From: Luteimonas viscosa
GTDB lineage: Bacteria > Pseudomonadota > Gammaproteobacteria > Xanthomonadales > Xanthomonadaceae
Length of the DNA: 64,000 nucleotides
Direction: 5' to 3'
Assembly: GCF_008244685.1 (NCBI RefSeq)
Contig: NZ_VTFT01000002.1
Coordinates: 372,001 to 436,000, forward strand
Under the pieces are notes generated by a model. That model searched no databases. It was not told the DNA's origin and saw nothing but the letters and a program-made list of their open reading frames with translations. A program made the position numbers and the translations under genes. Position 1 is the stretch's first letter. Each line of letters starts with the position of its first letter. Positions 38,049 through 45,715 of this stretch are shown here, piece after piece.

Positions 38049-40217
38049 ATGACCCGTCGTTCGCACCTCACCCTTTCGATCGCGTCGATCCTGGCCTTGG
38101 CGCCGTTCGCGGCGGCCGCCCAGCAGCCGGACGCGCCCGGCGCCACCTCGGCGACGGCGGTTTCCTCCGCCGACGGCGACGCCACCGAGCTGGATGCCGT
38201 GCGCGTCGTCGGTCGTGCGCAGCGCCTCTACAAGGCCGAGGACACCAGCCTGGCGACCCGCACCGATACCCCGCTGGAACTGGTGCCGCAGTCGGTGCAG
38301 GTGATCAACCGCGACCTGATCGACGACCAGGGCGCGCACCAGGTGACCGACCTCTACCGCAACATCAGCGGCATCAGCTTCTTCAGCTACGCCGGCGTGG
38401 TCCTGCGCGGCTTCCGCCAGGAAAACGTGCTGTACGACGGCCTGCGCGGCGACCCCTATGCGGGCTTCTCGGTGCCGCAGCTGTTCAACATCGAGCGCGT
38501 CGAGGTGCTCAAGGGGCCGGCCGGCGCGGCGTACGGCTCGGGCGATCCCGGCGGCGTCATCAACTACGCCACCAAGAAGCCGACCGCGCTGCCCGAGCGC
38601 GAGTTGCGCCTGCAGGCCGGCAACTTCGACTACGGCGCGGCCTCGATCGAGGCCTCCGGTCCGCTGGATGCAGCGGGACGAGTGCGCTACCGCGTCGGCG
38701 TGCACGTCGACCACGAGGAGGGGTTCCGCAACAACACCTCGCAGGACAGCCTGATCGGCGACGTCGGCTTCGCATTCGATGTCGGCGACACCGGCGAGCT
38801 GCTGCTCCAGTACACCGACCTGCAACAGGAGCTGGACGCGAACAGGCTGCGCGGCGTGCCGGCCAGCGACGACGGCGTCTTCCTGACCGACCGCGAGTGG
38901 AACACCAACGAACCCACCGACTACCTCGAACTCGACGCCCGCATCGGCCTGGCCCGCTACACCGCGGCACCGACCGATGCCCTGGATGTCAGCCTCGCCG
39001 TACGCTGGTTCGAGAACGCCGAGCGCCAGCAGTACCACGAGTCGCGCGGCATCGCCGCCGACGGGCGCACGGTGTGGCGCGAGTTCCGCGACCAGGCGCG
39101 CGACGTTGAAGGGCTGGCGACTGCCGGGCACGCAGCCCTGGACATCACCACCGGCAGCATCGCCCACACCCTGCTGTTCGGCGGCGAGATCTCGCAACTC
39201 GACGCCTACTTCATCGGCCGCACCGCCACGGGCGTGGAACGCGGTGGCCCGGTGCCGGGGCTGGACCTGTTCGACCCGGTGTACGGCCTGAGCGGCGGTG
39301 CCGATTACGGCCTCGACACGCTGCCGTTCCGCCCCGCCACCCGCACCCGCAGCCGCCAGGACGGTCTGTACCTGCAGGACCAGATGGACCTGGGCCGCTG
39401 GCACGTGCTCGCCGGCCTGCGCTGGGACCGTTTCGAAGACACCAATCGCGTGGCCGACACGGCCATCGACGGCAACGACCTGACCTGGCGCGTGGGCACC
39501 ACGTTCGAGGCGACCGACGCGGTCAACCTCTACGCCAGCATGGCGACAGGCTACTCGCCGCAGTCGGCCGGAAGCCAGAACCCGCTGGCCGGCGGGCCGT
39601 TCGATCCCGAGCGCAGCCGCCAGTGGGAAATGGGCGCCAAGTCGAGCCTCGCCGGCGGGCGCATCACGCTCAACGCCGCGGTCTACCGGATCGAGCGCAG
39701 CAACGTGGTGCAGGGCACCGGCGAGGACGCCGGCAACGACGGCGTCGACGACCTGGCCGCGCTCGGCCTGGTGCGCAGCGACGGCTTCGAGCTCGACCTG
39801 CTGGCCGATCTTACCGAGCGCTGGGTGCTCAACCTGGCCTACGGCTACAACGACGCGCGCGTGCTCGAGGGCGACCCGGCCGCCGCCGGCAACACCACCG
39901 GCGACAGCGACCGCTTCGCCAACGCGCCGCGGCACAAGCTCGGCCTCTGGACCCGCTACGACCTGCCGGCCATCGCCTCGTCGATCGCGTTCGGCGTGGA
40001 CCATGTCGGCGAGCGCGTCTCGCTCGAGGGCCAGGCGGTCAAGGCCTACACCATCTTCGACGCCAGCTGGCAGACGCAATGGCGCGACTGGACCTTCCAG
40101 GCCAACATCAAGAACCTGTTCGACAAGGTCTACGCGGCCAGCGGCTTCATCGAACGCACCGGGCATTTCCCCGGCGAGCCGCGGCGGCTGTACCTGCAGG
40201 CGCGCTACCGCTTCTGA
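38049..40217 (+). CDS. TonB-dependent siderophore receptor
   Basis: 722 residues. Signal peptide MTRRSHLTLSIASILALAPFAAAAQ. A plug domain (about 45-190) includes TPLELVPQSVQVINRDLIDD and RVEVLKGPAGAAYGSGDPGG, typical of ferric-siderophore receptors. The 22-stranded barrel ends with the outer-membrane signature YLQARYRF. DAVRVVGR near residue 50 may be the TonB box. A Fur box lies directly upstream, and a PepSY protein follows 24 bp later, as in many ferrisiderophore uptake loci. The ligand cannot be deduced. Confidence 0.95.
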   Translation: MTRRSHLTLSIASILALAPFAAAAQQPDAPGATSATAVSSADGDATELDAVRVVGRAQRLYKAEDTSLATRTDTPLELVPQSVQVINRDLIDDQGAHQVTDLYRNISGISFFSYAGVVLRGFRQENVLYDGLRGDPYAGFSVPQLFNIERVEVLKGPAGAAYGSGDPGGVINYATKKPTALPERELRLQAGNFDYGAASIEASGPLDAAGRVRYRVGVHVDHEEGFRNNTSQDSLIGDVGFAFDVGDTGELLLQYTDLQQELDANRLRGVPASDDGVFLTDREWNTNEPTDYLELDARIGLARYTAAPTDALDVSLAVRWFENAERQQYHESRGIAADGRTVWREFRDQARDVEGLATAGHAALDITTGSIAHTLLFGGEISQLDAYFIGRTATGVERGGPVPGLDLFDPVYGLSGGADYGLDTLPFRPATRTRSRQDGLYLQDQMDLGRWHVLAGLRWDRFEDTNRVADTAIDGNDLTWRVGTTFEATDAVNLYASMATGYSPQSAGSQNPLAGGPFDPERSRQWEMGAKSSLAGGRITLNAAVYRIERSNVVQGTGEDAGNDGVDDLAALGLVRSDGFELDLLADLTERWVLNLAYGYNDARVLEGDPAAAGNTTGDSDRFANAPRHKLGLWTRYDLPAIASSIAFGVDHVGERVSLEGQAVKAYTIFDASWQTQWRDWTFQANIKNLFDKVYAASGFIERTGHFPGEPRRLYLQARYRF

Positions 40218-40241
40218 CCCACGGGCCGAACGAGCCAGCGC

Positions 40242-41393
40242 ATGCCACCGGCCCCGCCATCCGCAGCCGTCGCCGCCATGCCCGCGAAGGGCAGGCGGCG
40301 CGTGTGGTTCGACCTGCACAGCTGGGTCGGGCTGAAGCTGTGCGTGCTGATGGCCTTCGTCTGCCTCACCGGCACCCTGGCGGTGTTCTCGCACGAGATC
40401 GACTGGGCGCTGCATCCGCAGATGCGCGTCTCGCCCGGGCCGCAGCACGCCAGCTGGGGCACGATGGTCGGTGCGGTGCAGCGCGCCCATCCCGACTGGA
40501 CCCTCAACGGCCTGTCCGCACCCAAGGGTCCGCGCTCGGCGGCGATGGCCAGCATGAAGACCGGCGAAGGCCGGCTGCGCTTCGTCTGGGTGGATCCGTA
40601 TCGCGGCACGGTGACCGGCGACACCCACTGGTTCAACGCCCAGCGCTTCCTGCGCAACACCCATCGCCACCTGATGATGCCGGTGAAGTTCGGCGTGCCG
40701 ATCGTGTCCGCGCTTTCCATCGCCCTGCTGGTGACGCTGGTGACCAGCCTGGTGATCTACAAGAAATGGTGGCGCGGCTTCCTGTCGATGCCGCGTCCGG
40801 AACGCCAGCGCCGCTTCTGGGGCGACGTGCACCGGCTGGCCGGCGTGTGGAGCCTGTGGTTCATCGCCCTGATCGCCGTCACCGGCGGCTGGTACCTGGT
40901 GGAATCGCTCGGCGGCGGCGCCGGCGGCCAGCCGGACGTGCTGCCGGAACAGACGGCCGACGCGGACGCCAAGGTGCCAACGCCGATCACCCCCGCGGCC
41001 ATCGACCGCGCCATCGCGCAGGCGCGCAGCGAATGGCCGGGCCTGGAGGTGCGCAGGCTCGCGCTGTCCACGCGCGGCCTGGTGATCGAGGGCCAGGCCG
41101 AGGCATGGCTGGTGCGCGACCGCGCCAACGCGCTGGGCTTCGACCCGGGCGGCCACGCCATCACCGGCCGCCGCACCGCCGGTGACCTGGACGGGCACCA
41201 CCGCATCTCCGAAATGGCCGATCCCCTGCATTTCGGCACCTTCGGCGGCCTGCTCACGCAGGTGATCTGGTTCGTGTTCGGGCTGCTGCTCACCACGCTC
41301 AGCCTGACCGGCGCCTACCTCTACGGCCTGCGCGTGGCCGACGTGCTTCGCGCCGCGGCGCGACGGTCCGGAAAGTCCGGGGCCGCCGCATGA
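40242..41393 (+). CDS. PepSY-associated membrane protein (PiuB-like)
   Basis: 383 residues with four predicted membrane helices: about 30-50 (LKLCVLMAFVCLTGTLAVFS), 155-175, 205-225 and 335-360. HSWVGL, HRHLMMP and HRLAGVWSLWF are conserved histidine-bearing motifs of the PepSY-TM family, thought to act in periplasmic or cytoplasmic-membrane reductive release of siderophore iron. It lies 24 bp after the receptor and shares a 4-nt overlap with the following tiny gene, so all three are likely Fur-regulated. Confidence 0.9.
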   Translation: MPPAPPSAAVAAMPAKGRRRVWFDLHSWVGLKLCVLMAFVCLTGTLAVFSHEIDWALHPQMRVSPGPQHASWGTMVGAVQRAHPDWTLNGLSAPKGPRSAAMASMKTGEGRLRFVWVDPYRGTVTGDTHWFNAQRFLRNTHRHLMMPVKFGVPIVSALSIALLVTLVTSLVIYKKWWRGFLSMPRPERQRRFWGDVHRLAGVWSLWFIALIAVTGGWYLVESLGGGAGGQPDVLPEQTADADAKVPTPITPAAIDRAIAQARSEWPGLEVRRLALSTRGLVIEGQAEAWLVRDRANALGFDPGGHAITGRRTAGDLDGHHRISEMADPLHFGTFGGLLTQVIWFVFGLLLTTLSLTGAYLYGLRVADVLRAAARRSGKSGAAA

Positions 41394-41509
41394 CCGCGCC
41401 GCGCGACGCATGGAAGGCCGCCTGGCGCGGCATGGGCGCATGGCGCTGGGTGTGCCTGGCGCTGGTGCTCATCGCGTTCGTGCTGCTGCCGCAGGAACTG
41501 CTGCGCTAG
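41390..41509 (+). CDS. 39-residue single-helix membrane peptide
   Basis: The ATG overlaps the PepSY stop as ATGA, indicating translational coupling. The product has a tryptophan-rich amphipathic N-terminus (MTAPRDAWKAAWRGMGAWRW) and one hydrophobic helix (VCLALVLIAFVLLP), ending QELLR and TAG. Short open frames of this type often follow PepSY genes in iron-uptake operons. It may stabilise or modulate the PepSY protein. Coding status rests on context and composition. Confidence 0.65.
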   Translation: MTAPRDAWKAAWRGMGAWRWVCLALVLIAFVLLPQELLR

Positions 41510-41689
41510 CAGGCCCCGGTCGCCCGGCCGGACGCGTTCCGTTCGCGGAGACCTTCCCGGAGTTCGCGCAAGGCCACGCGACTGCGCAGCGCAGCGATTG
41601 AGCAAGCGCGGCCTGCCCGCCGGTGAGGGCGCGCCGTTTACGCCGCAGCGGCTTCGAGGATCAGCCGGGTTCCGACGCTGGTCGACGGC

Positions 41690-43354
41690 TCAGGCGGCTT
41701 CGGCCACCGACGCGAACCAGTCCACCGGCAACATCGGCGCATGCGCACGGCTGTCGTGCTTCGCCAGCAGCGTGTCGAGGCCGTGGTCGCCGATCTCCGG
41801 AATCGCAGCGCGCGCGAGGGCCAGCACCTCGGACGCGAGCTGGCGCATCGCCGCCATCGAGCGCTGGGTGCGTGCGAGGTAGGCGGCGTCGTCGAGCTCG
41901 TCGGTGAGCCCGCCGTTCATTTCGCGGCACCACTCGACCTGGTACTGATCAAAGCCACGCGCCAGTCGCAGGTCCGGCGTCGCATCGCGCGTGCCCCATT
42001 CGCGCAGCAGCGCCTGCATCGCCAGGTTCAGGGCACGGCCTTCGGCGAATGCGGGCTTGAGCCTGGCGAGGATCGACAGGTCGGCCTGGCGGCGGCTGAA
42101 GAACAGCGGCGCCAGCAGCGACCAGTAATACACGTAATCCCACAGCACCTTGATCGGCATGACCTGCGGGTGGCCGAAGATCGGGTACTGGTCCTGGTAG
42201 AGCGTCAGCGTGTTCTCGTAGAACGAGAAATACAGCTGCTGGTAGATCTCGGCATAAGGCGCGATGGCGTCGCCCGCGCGGTCCTTGCCGATCAGTTCGC
42301 AGACGTAGGTGTTGCTGATCGCGATGAAGTCGCTGCCCGGCGAGTAGAACGGATCGAGGAACAGCCCCGCCTCGCCCGTCAGGGCCCAGCGGTGCCTGGA
42401 ATACACCTGCCTGCAACCGTGCGAGAAGTGGCGCAGGAACAGGAAGTCCTGGAGCGTGTAGTCCGGTCTGTCGAGCGCTTCGTGGACGCGCGGCTGGTGC
42501 GTGCGCAGCCAGTCCATGGCCTTGTCGAAGGTGTTCATGGTCTCGAGTGGATGCATCTTCGCGTCGCAGACGATGCCAAGCGAATGCGAACCCGATGCCA
42601 GCGGAATAAGCCAGAACCAGTAGCCCGGCCCGCACATGTGGTTGGTCGAGTTCACCCGGCGCGCGGGCGTGAAGCGGTCGCGCCACCGCGGATCGTCGGA
42701 CCACTGGTCGAGATCCGACTGCCCATCGATGCGCCACCACACGGCATTGCAATCGTGGTCATTGGCCATCGCCAGGCCGAGCTTGCGCTTGATCAGGCCG
42801 GCGCGGCCGGATGCGTCGACCACCCAGCGTGCCTTCAGCACCCGGCGTTCGCCGGCGTGATCGAAGGCGACGGTATGCGGCGCATCGGTTTCCGACAACT
42901 CCAGCGTGCGCACCACCGCCTGGTCCCGGAAATCCACGCCCATCTCCCGCGCGCGATCGCCCAGGAAGTTCTCGAAGCGGCCGCGATCGAGCTGCCACGA
43001 CGGCGTGGGCAGCAGCCTGCTGACGCCCATCTCGCTGCAGTCCTGCACGTCGTATTCGCGATCGGTGAAGAAGTAGCGAAGCCCGTACTTGCGGACCTGC
43101 TCCGTCTCCAGATGCTCGCGCAGGCCGAGCACATCGGCGAAGTAATGCGCGCCGATCTCGACCGTCGACTCGCCGACCTTGTGGGCGGCTTCGCGCACGG
43201 GGTGGGCGCGGCGTTCGAGTACCGTGACCGCCAGCGAGGGGTCGCGCTGGCGCAGCTGCAGGGCAAGCGTGAGTCCGGCAAGGCCGCCGCCAAGGATGGC
43301 GACGTCGACAAAATCCACATTTTCCGTCGAAGAAGCAGGTACCGGCTCCGCCAT
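41690..43354 (-). CDS. Flavin-dependent halogenase-like FAD oxidoreductase
   Basis: 554 residues from the ATG at 43354. It has the FAD-binding GGGLAGLTLALQL (from residue 22), K89 in VRKYGLRYFF at the position of the halogenase catalytic lysine, and W246-F-W-L-I-P251, the WxWxIP signature that separates flavin-dependent halogenases from monooxygenases. KVGESTVEIG replaces the usual GVGEAT. Relatives occur in Xanthomonas pigment and natural-product loci; none of those partners are adjacent here. It would need a separate flavin reductase. The substrate is unknown. Confidence 0.85.
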   Translation of the reverse strand: MAEPVPASSTENVDFVDVAILGGGLAGLTLALQLRQRDPSLAVTVLERRAHPVREAAHKVGESTVEIGAHYFADVLGLREHLETEQVRKYGLRYFFTDREYDVQDCSEMGVSRLLPTPSWQLDRGRFENFLGDRAREMGVDFRDQAVVRTLELSETDAPHTVAFDHAGERRVLKARWVVDASGRAGLIKRKLGLAMANDHDCNAVWWRIDGQSDLDQWSDDPRWRDRFTPARRVNSTNHMCGPGYWFWLIPLASGSHSLGIVCDAKMHPLETMNTFDKAMDWLRTHQPRVHEALDRPDYTLQDFLFLRHFSHGCRQVYSRHRWALTGEAGLFLDPFYSPGSDFIAISNTYVCELIGKDRAGDAIAPYAEIYQQLYFSFYENTLTLYQDQYPIFGHPQVMPIKVLWDYVYYWSLLAPLFFSRRQADLSILARLKPAFAEGRALNLAMQALLREWGTRDATPDLRLARGFDQYQVEWCREMNGGLTDELDDAAYLARTQRSMAAMRQLASEVLALARAAIPEIGDHGLDTLLAKHDSRAHAPMLPVDWFASVAEAA

Positions 43355-43840
43355 CGTTCCAACCTTCGTGCTGTCAGGCTGGGTAGCTTACGACAGGGTC
43401 CTTCCCGGGGCGGGGAGCCCGGGAGACATCGTTTCATCCGGCCACGCTCGGGCAGGGGTGAGGGCAGGTGGTCGACGCGAATGCATGCGCTCCCCATTGG
43501 CCGGCGGCAGACCCCGCGCGACCGTGGCGCACCACGCCTTAGCTGCCGCTTCAAATGCCAGCGATGCCCGGCGTAGGTCACCCGCAACCCGTCGATCCTG
43601 GACCGTGCACCGAAAAGCCCCAACGTCGAGGCCGGCAGGCGCATGGATGACGAAAAAAGCGTCAGCGTTGACTCCCGCGAGGTCTCGCCTGATGGCCGGC
43701 CGCCCGGCGCCCAGCGCCGGCCCCTCATCGAAGGAGCCGAAAGGCTCTCGGCAGCCCCTCGAAGCCGCTCCGTCGCACTCGGCCAGCCCACCGGAATCCC
43801 TCGACCCCTCACCGTTGCCGCCCAAAGCCCCGCGTCCCCA
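43355..43840. other. Intergenic stretch without recognised gene
   Basis: About 490 bp upstream of the halogenase-like gene. It holds its promoter region and a G+C-rich palindromic patch near 43695-43725. Frames on both strands show composition of non-coding G+C-rich DNA and no family motif. Confidence 0.5.
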
Positions 43841-43843
43841 ACG

Positions 43844-43868
43844 AAAAGGGCCGCGCAAGCGCGGCCCC
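43844..43868 (-). terminator. Terminator of the 43894-44367 gene
   Basis: On the minus strand the stem GGGCCGCG/CGCGGCCC (43848-43867) with a 4-nt loop is followed by a T-run (AAAA at 43844-43847 on the plus strand), about 26 bp after the stop. Confidence 0.8.
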
Positions 43869-43893
43869 GTGACTCCCTGGCGACTGCCAGCCC

Positions 43894-44367
43894 TCAGGCC
43901 GCGTCCTCCGCCCCCTCAGATGCCCGCGGCCCCTTGGCGAACCGCGTCCCGATCTCCTTGCGCAGCCCTTCCAGTCCCTGGTTGCGGCCGGCCACCTTCA
44001 GCAGGGCATAGCCATCCAGCGCGCAGCGCATGATGTCGCTGCCCAGCGCGGTCTCGCTGTCCACCGCGCGTTCGGCCAGGCGCTGCAGCCGCTGCAGGCG
44101 CGGGCGCAGGGCGTCGAGGGTGGCGAGGTCCGACTGCGCGGCGGCCAGCTTCAGGCTCGGTGGCACCACCTGCGGGTTCTGCCCCAGCACGCTCAGCGTC
44201 TGCCGGCAGAACGATTCGGACTTGTCGCCCATCCGCATCAGCTTGCGCCGCTGCTGCACGCTCATTGCGATCAGGCCCGACAGCTGGGTTTCCAGCTCCA
44301 ACAGGGCATTGTCCACCGCCGACAACTGGGCCTCGGACAGGGTGAGGTCGATCAGATCCTGGCTCAC
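43894..44367 (-). CDS. Small alpha-helical protein of unknown function
   Basis: 157 residues from the GTG at 44367, preceded by AGGAG. An ATG 5 nt upstream is out of frame and stops at once. The protein is predicted almost entirely helical, with leucine-rich heptad-like stretches (LSAVDNALLELETQLSGLIAM, LDALRPRLQRLQRLAERAVD), suggesting a coiled coil or four-helix bundle. No signal peptide or membrane segment. It has its own terminator and faces away from the A+T-rich island. Family not recognised. Confidence 0.7.
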   Translation of the reverse strand: MSQDLIDLTLSEAQLSAVDNALLELETQLSGLIAMSVQQRRKLMRMGDKSESFCRQTLSVLGQNPQVVPPSLKLAAAQSDLATLDALRPRLQRLQRLAERAVDSETALGSDIMRCALDGYALLKVAGRNQGLEGLRKEIGTRFAKGPRASEGAEDAA

Positions 44368-44809
44368 TGCATTCTCCTTTGCATTCCATGTGGGATGCCG
44401 AGGCCGGCACGCCCCGCGTGCCTGCAAGCCCAACGGCACCGCCCCGCCGCTTCCCTGTGGCGTGAACGATCTGAGCGCCGGCAGGGCCGGCGGCGGGTGC
44501 GGGGTGAGTCTGCCAGAGAATAGGGAGGAATGGTGGTCGCGGGATGGGCCGCTATGATCGATTGCGGGCATTGCGTTCCGATTTGTGATCATACGAAACT
44601 CGTGCAGCGAATGCGGAAGCGAAATGGGGAGCTTCGATGCGTCTGTCAGAGCCTGATCGTGCTGGCGCGCCGGCGCATACTATTGATGGGACGGTAAACG
44701 TCGCAAAATGATGCGAAAGCCATTGTCAGCCAGAATGGCTTCGCGCCGTCTCAATACCGACAAGGGGGGGCGCAGTTCTCGTCGCCTCGTCGATTGACCG
44801 CGTGGACAT
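44368..44809. other. Composition boundary and leader of the glycosyl island
   Basis: Base composition changes sharply near 44560 from G+C-rich to much more A+T-rich. A hairpin GCGAAAGCCATT/AATGGCTTCGC with one bulged base and a 9-nt loop lies at 44713-44744, about 65 bp before the first island gene. Possible -10-like TATGAT occurs at 44553. No coding frame is recognised. Confidence 0.5.
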
Positions 44810-45715
44810 TTGACCGGCCACGTCAAAGAATGGAATACGCACTTGAACGAAGAACGAGTGAACCAAGCTGTAGAGACCGATCCATTGGGACCCGCGGAAC
44901 GTGCGCGCTCAGATTTCGTCCGCGAAATGGTGCAGCGTCATGAATGCTCATCGCTCTGTTCGGCGATGTGGGCTGGTCCCACTCCAAAACGGATTGTGCA
45001 GTTTTGGGACGACCTACAGAGATTACCTGACGACGTAAGAACCTGCATGGATTCTTGGAAACAACTCAAACGAATCGGATTTACGTTGGAGGTGTTCGAC
45101 AAAACCTCTGCGAGCGCCTTCATCCGCAATCGCTTAGGAACTCGCTATGAAGACGCCTTCAACAAGTGCTATCACCCTTCAATGATGTCAGACTACTTTC
45201 GTTACTCATACGTCTTTGTGGAAGGGGGGTTCTACATCGATGCTGATGATGTTTACCACGGAGCGCCGATTGACGAACTGTTCATGGATGGACGAGTGAA
45301 ACTCCAGCCGTTTTGCTATGACGTGGCAACGTCTCAAATGGTGGCGCCGTCGATATTTACTGAACCGGGAGCCAATCAACCTGGGTGGATTTTCTACTTC
45401 AATACGACGCCTCTGATCGCATCACGTCGTCATCCCATCATTGAACGAGCGCTTCTTAACGCCACGGTGTCTCTAGAAATGGGCTGCGCGAACAGCTTGC
45501 CCGAGGTCCAGGCTACGACGGGGCCGGGAAATCTCACCCGATCAGTGTTCGAGGTAATTAGCGAGGGATGCGCGCCTGACGCGATGATGGTTGTACACGA
45601 TTGGGAGCTGATATCCACTAGTCAGTGGCCGCTTAGCTACCGCAATGACTCAAGAAACTGGAGGCTGTCCAATCAGCAAGAATACATGGCACCCCCGACT
45701 TCGGACGTGCAATGA
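44810..45715 (+). CDS. GT32-like glycosyltransferase (DXD sugar-binding)
   Basis: 301 residues if the TTG at 44810 is used; TTG 44843 or GTG 44858 would shorten it by 11 or 16. The core TPKRIVQFWDDLQRLPDDV begins the Gly_transf_sug (GT32) domain near residue 58. SDYFRYSYVFVEGGFYIDADD with D144-A-D146 is the characteristic donor-binding DXD region. Such enzymes add hexoses to surface glycans. It overlaps the next gene by 4 nt and is the first of three coupled genes in an A+T-rich block, which points to horizontal acquisition. Confidence 0.82.
   Translation: MTGHVKEWNTHLNEERVNQAVETDPLGPAERARSDFVREMVQRHECSSLCSAMWAGPTPKRIVQFWDDLQRLPDDVRTCMDSWKQLKRIGFTLEVFDKTSASAFIRNRLGTRYEDAFNKCYHPSMMSDYFRYSYVFVEGGFYIDADDVYHGAPIDELFMDGRVKLQPFCYDVATSQMVAPSIFTEPGANQPGWIFYFNTTPLIASRRHPIIERALLNATVSLEMGCANSLPEVQATTGPGNLTRSVFEVISEGCAPDAMMVVHDWELISTSQWPLSYRNDSRNWRLSNQQEYMAPPTSDVQ

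Noticed and set aside
43388..43858. Minus-strand frame of 156 codons upstream of the halogenase-like gene
   Set aside because: No Shine-Dalgarno sequence, no family pattern, and it runs through the terminator of the neighbouring gene.
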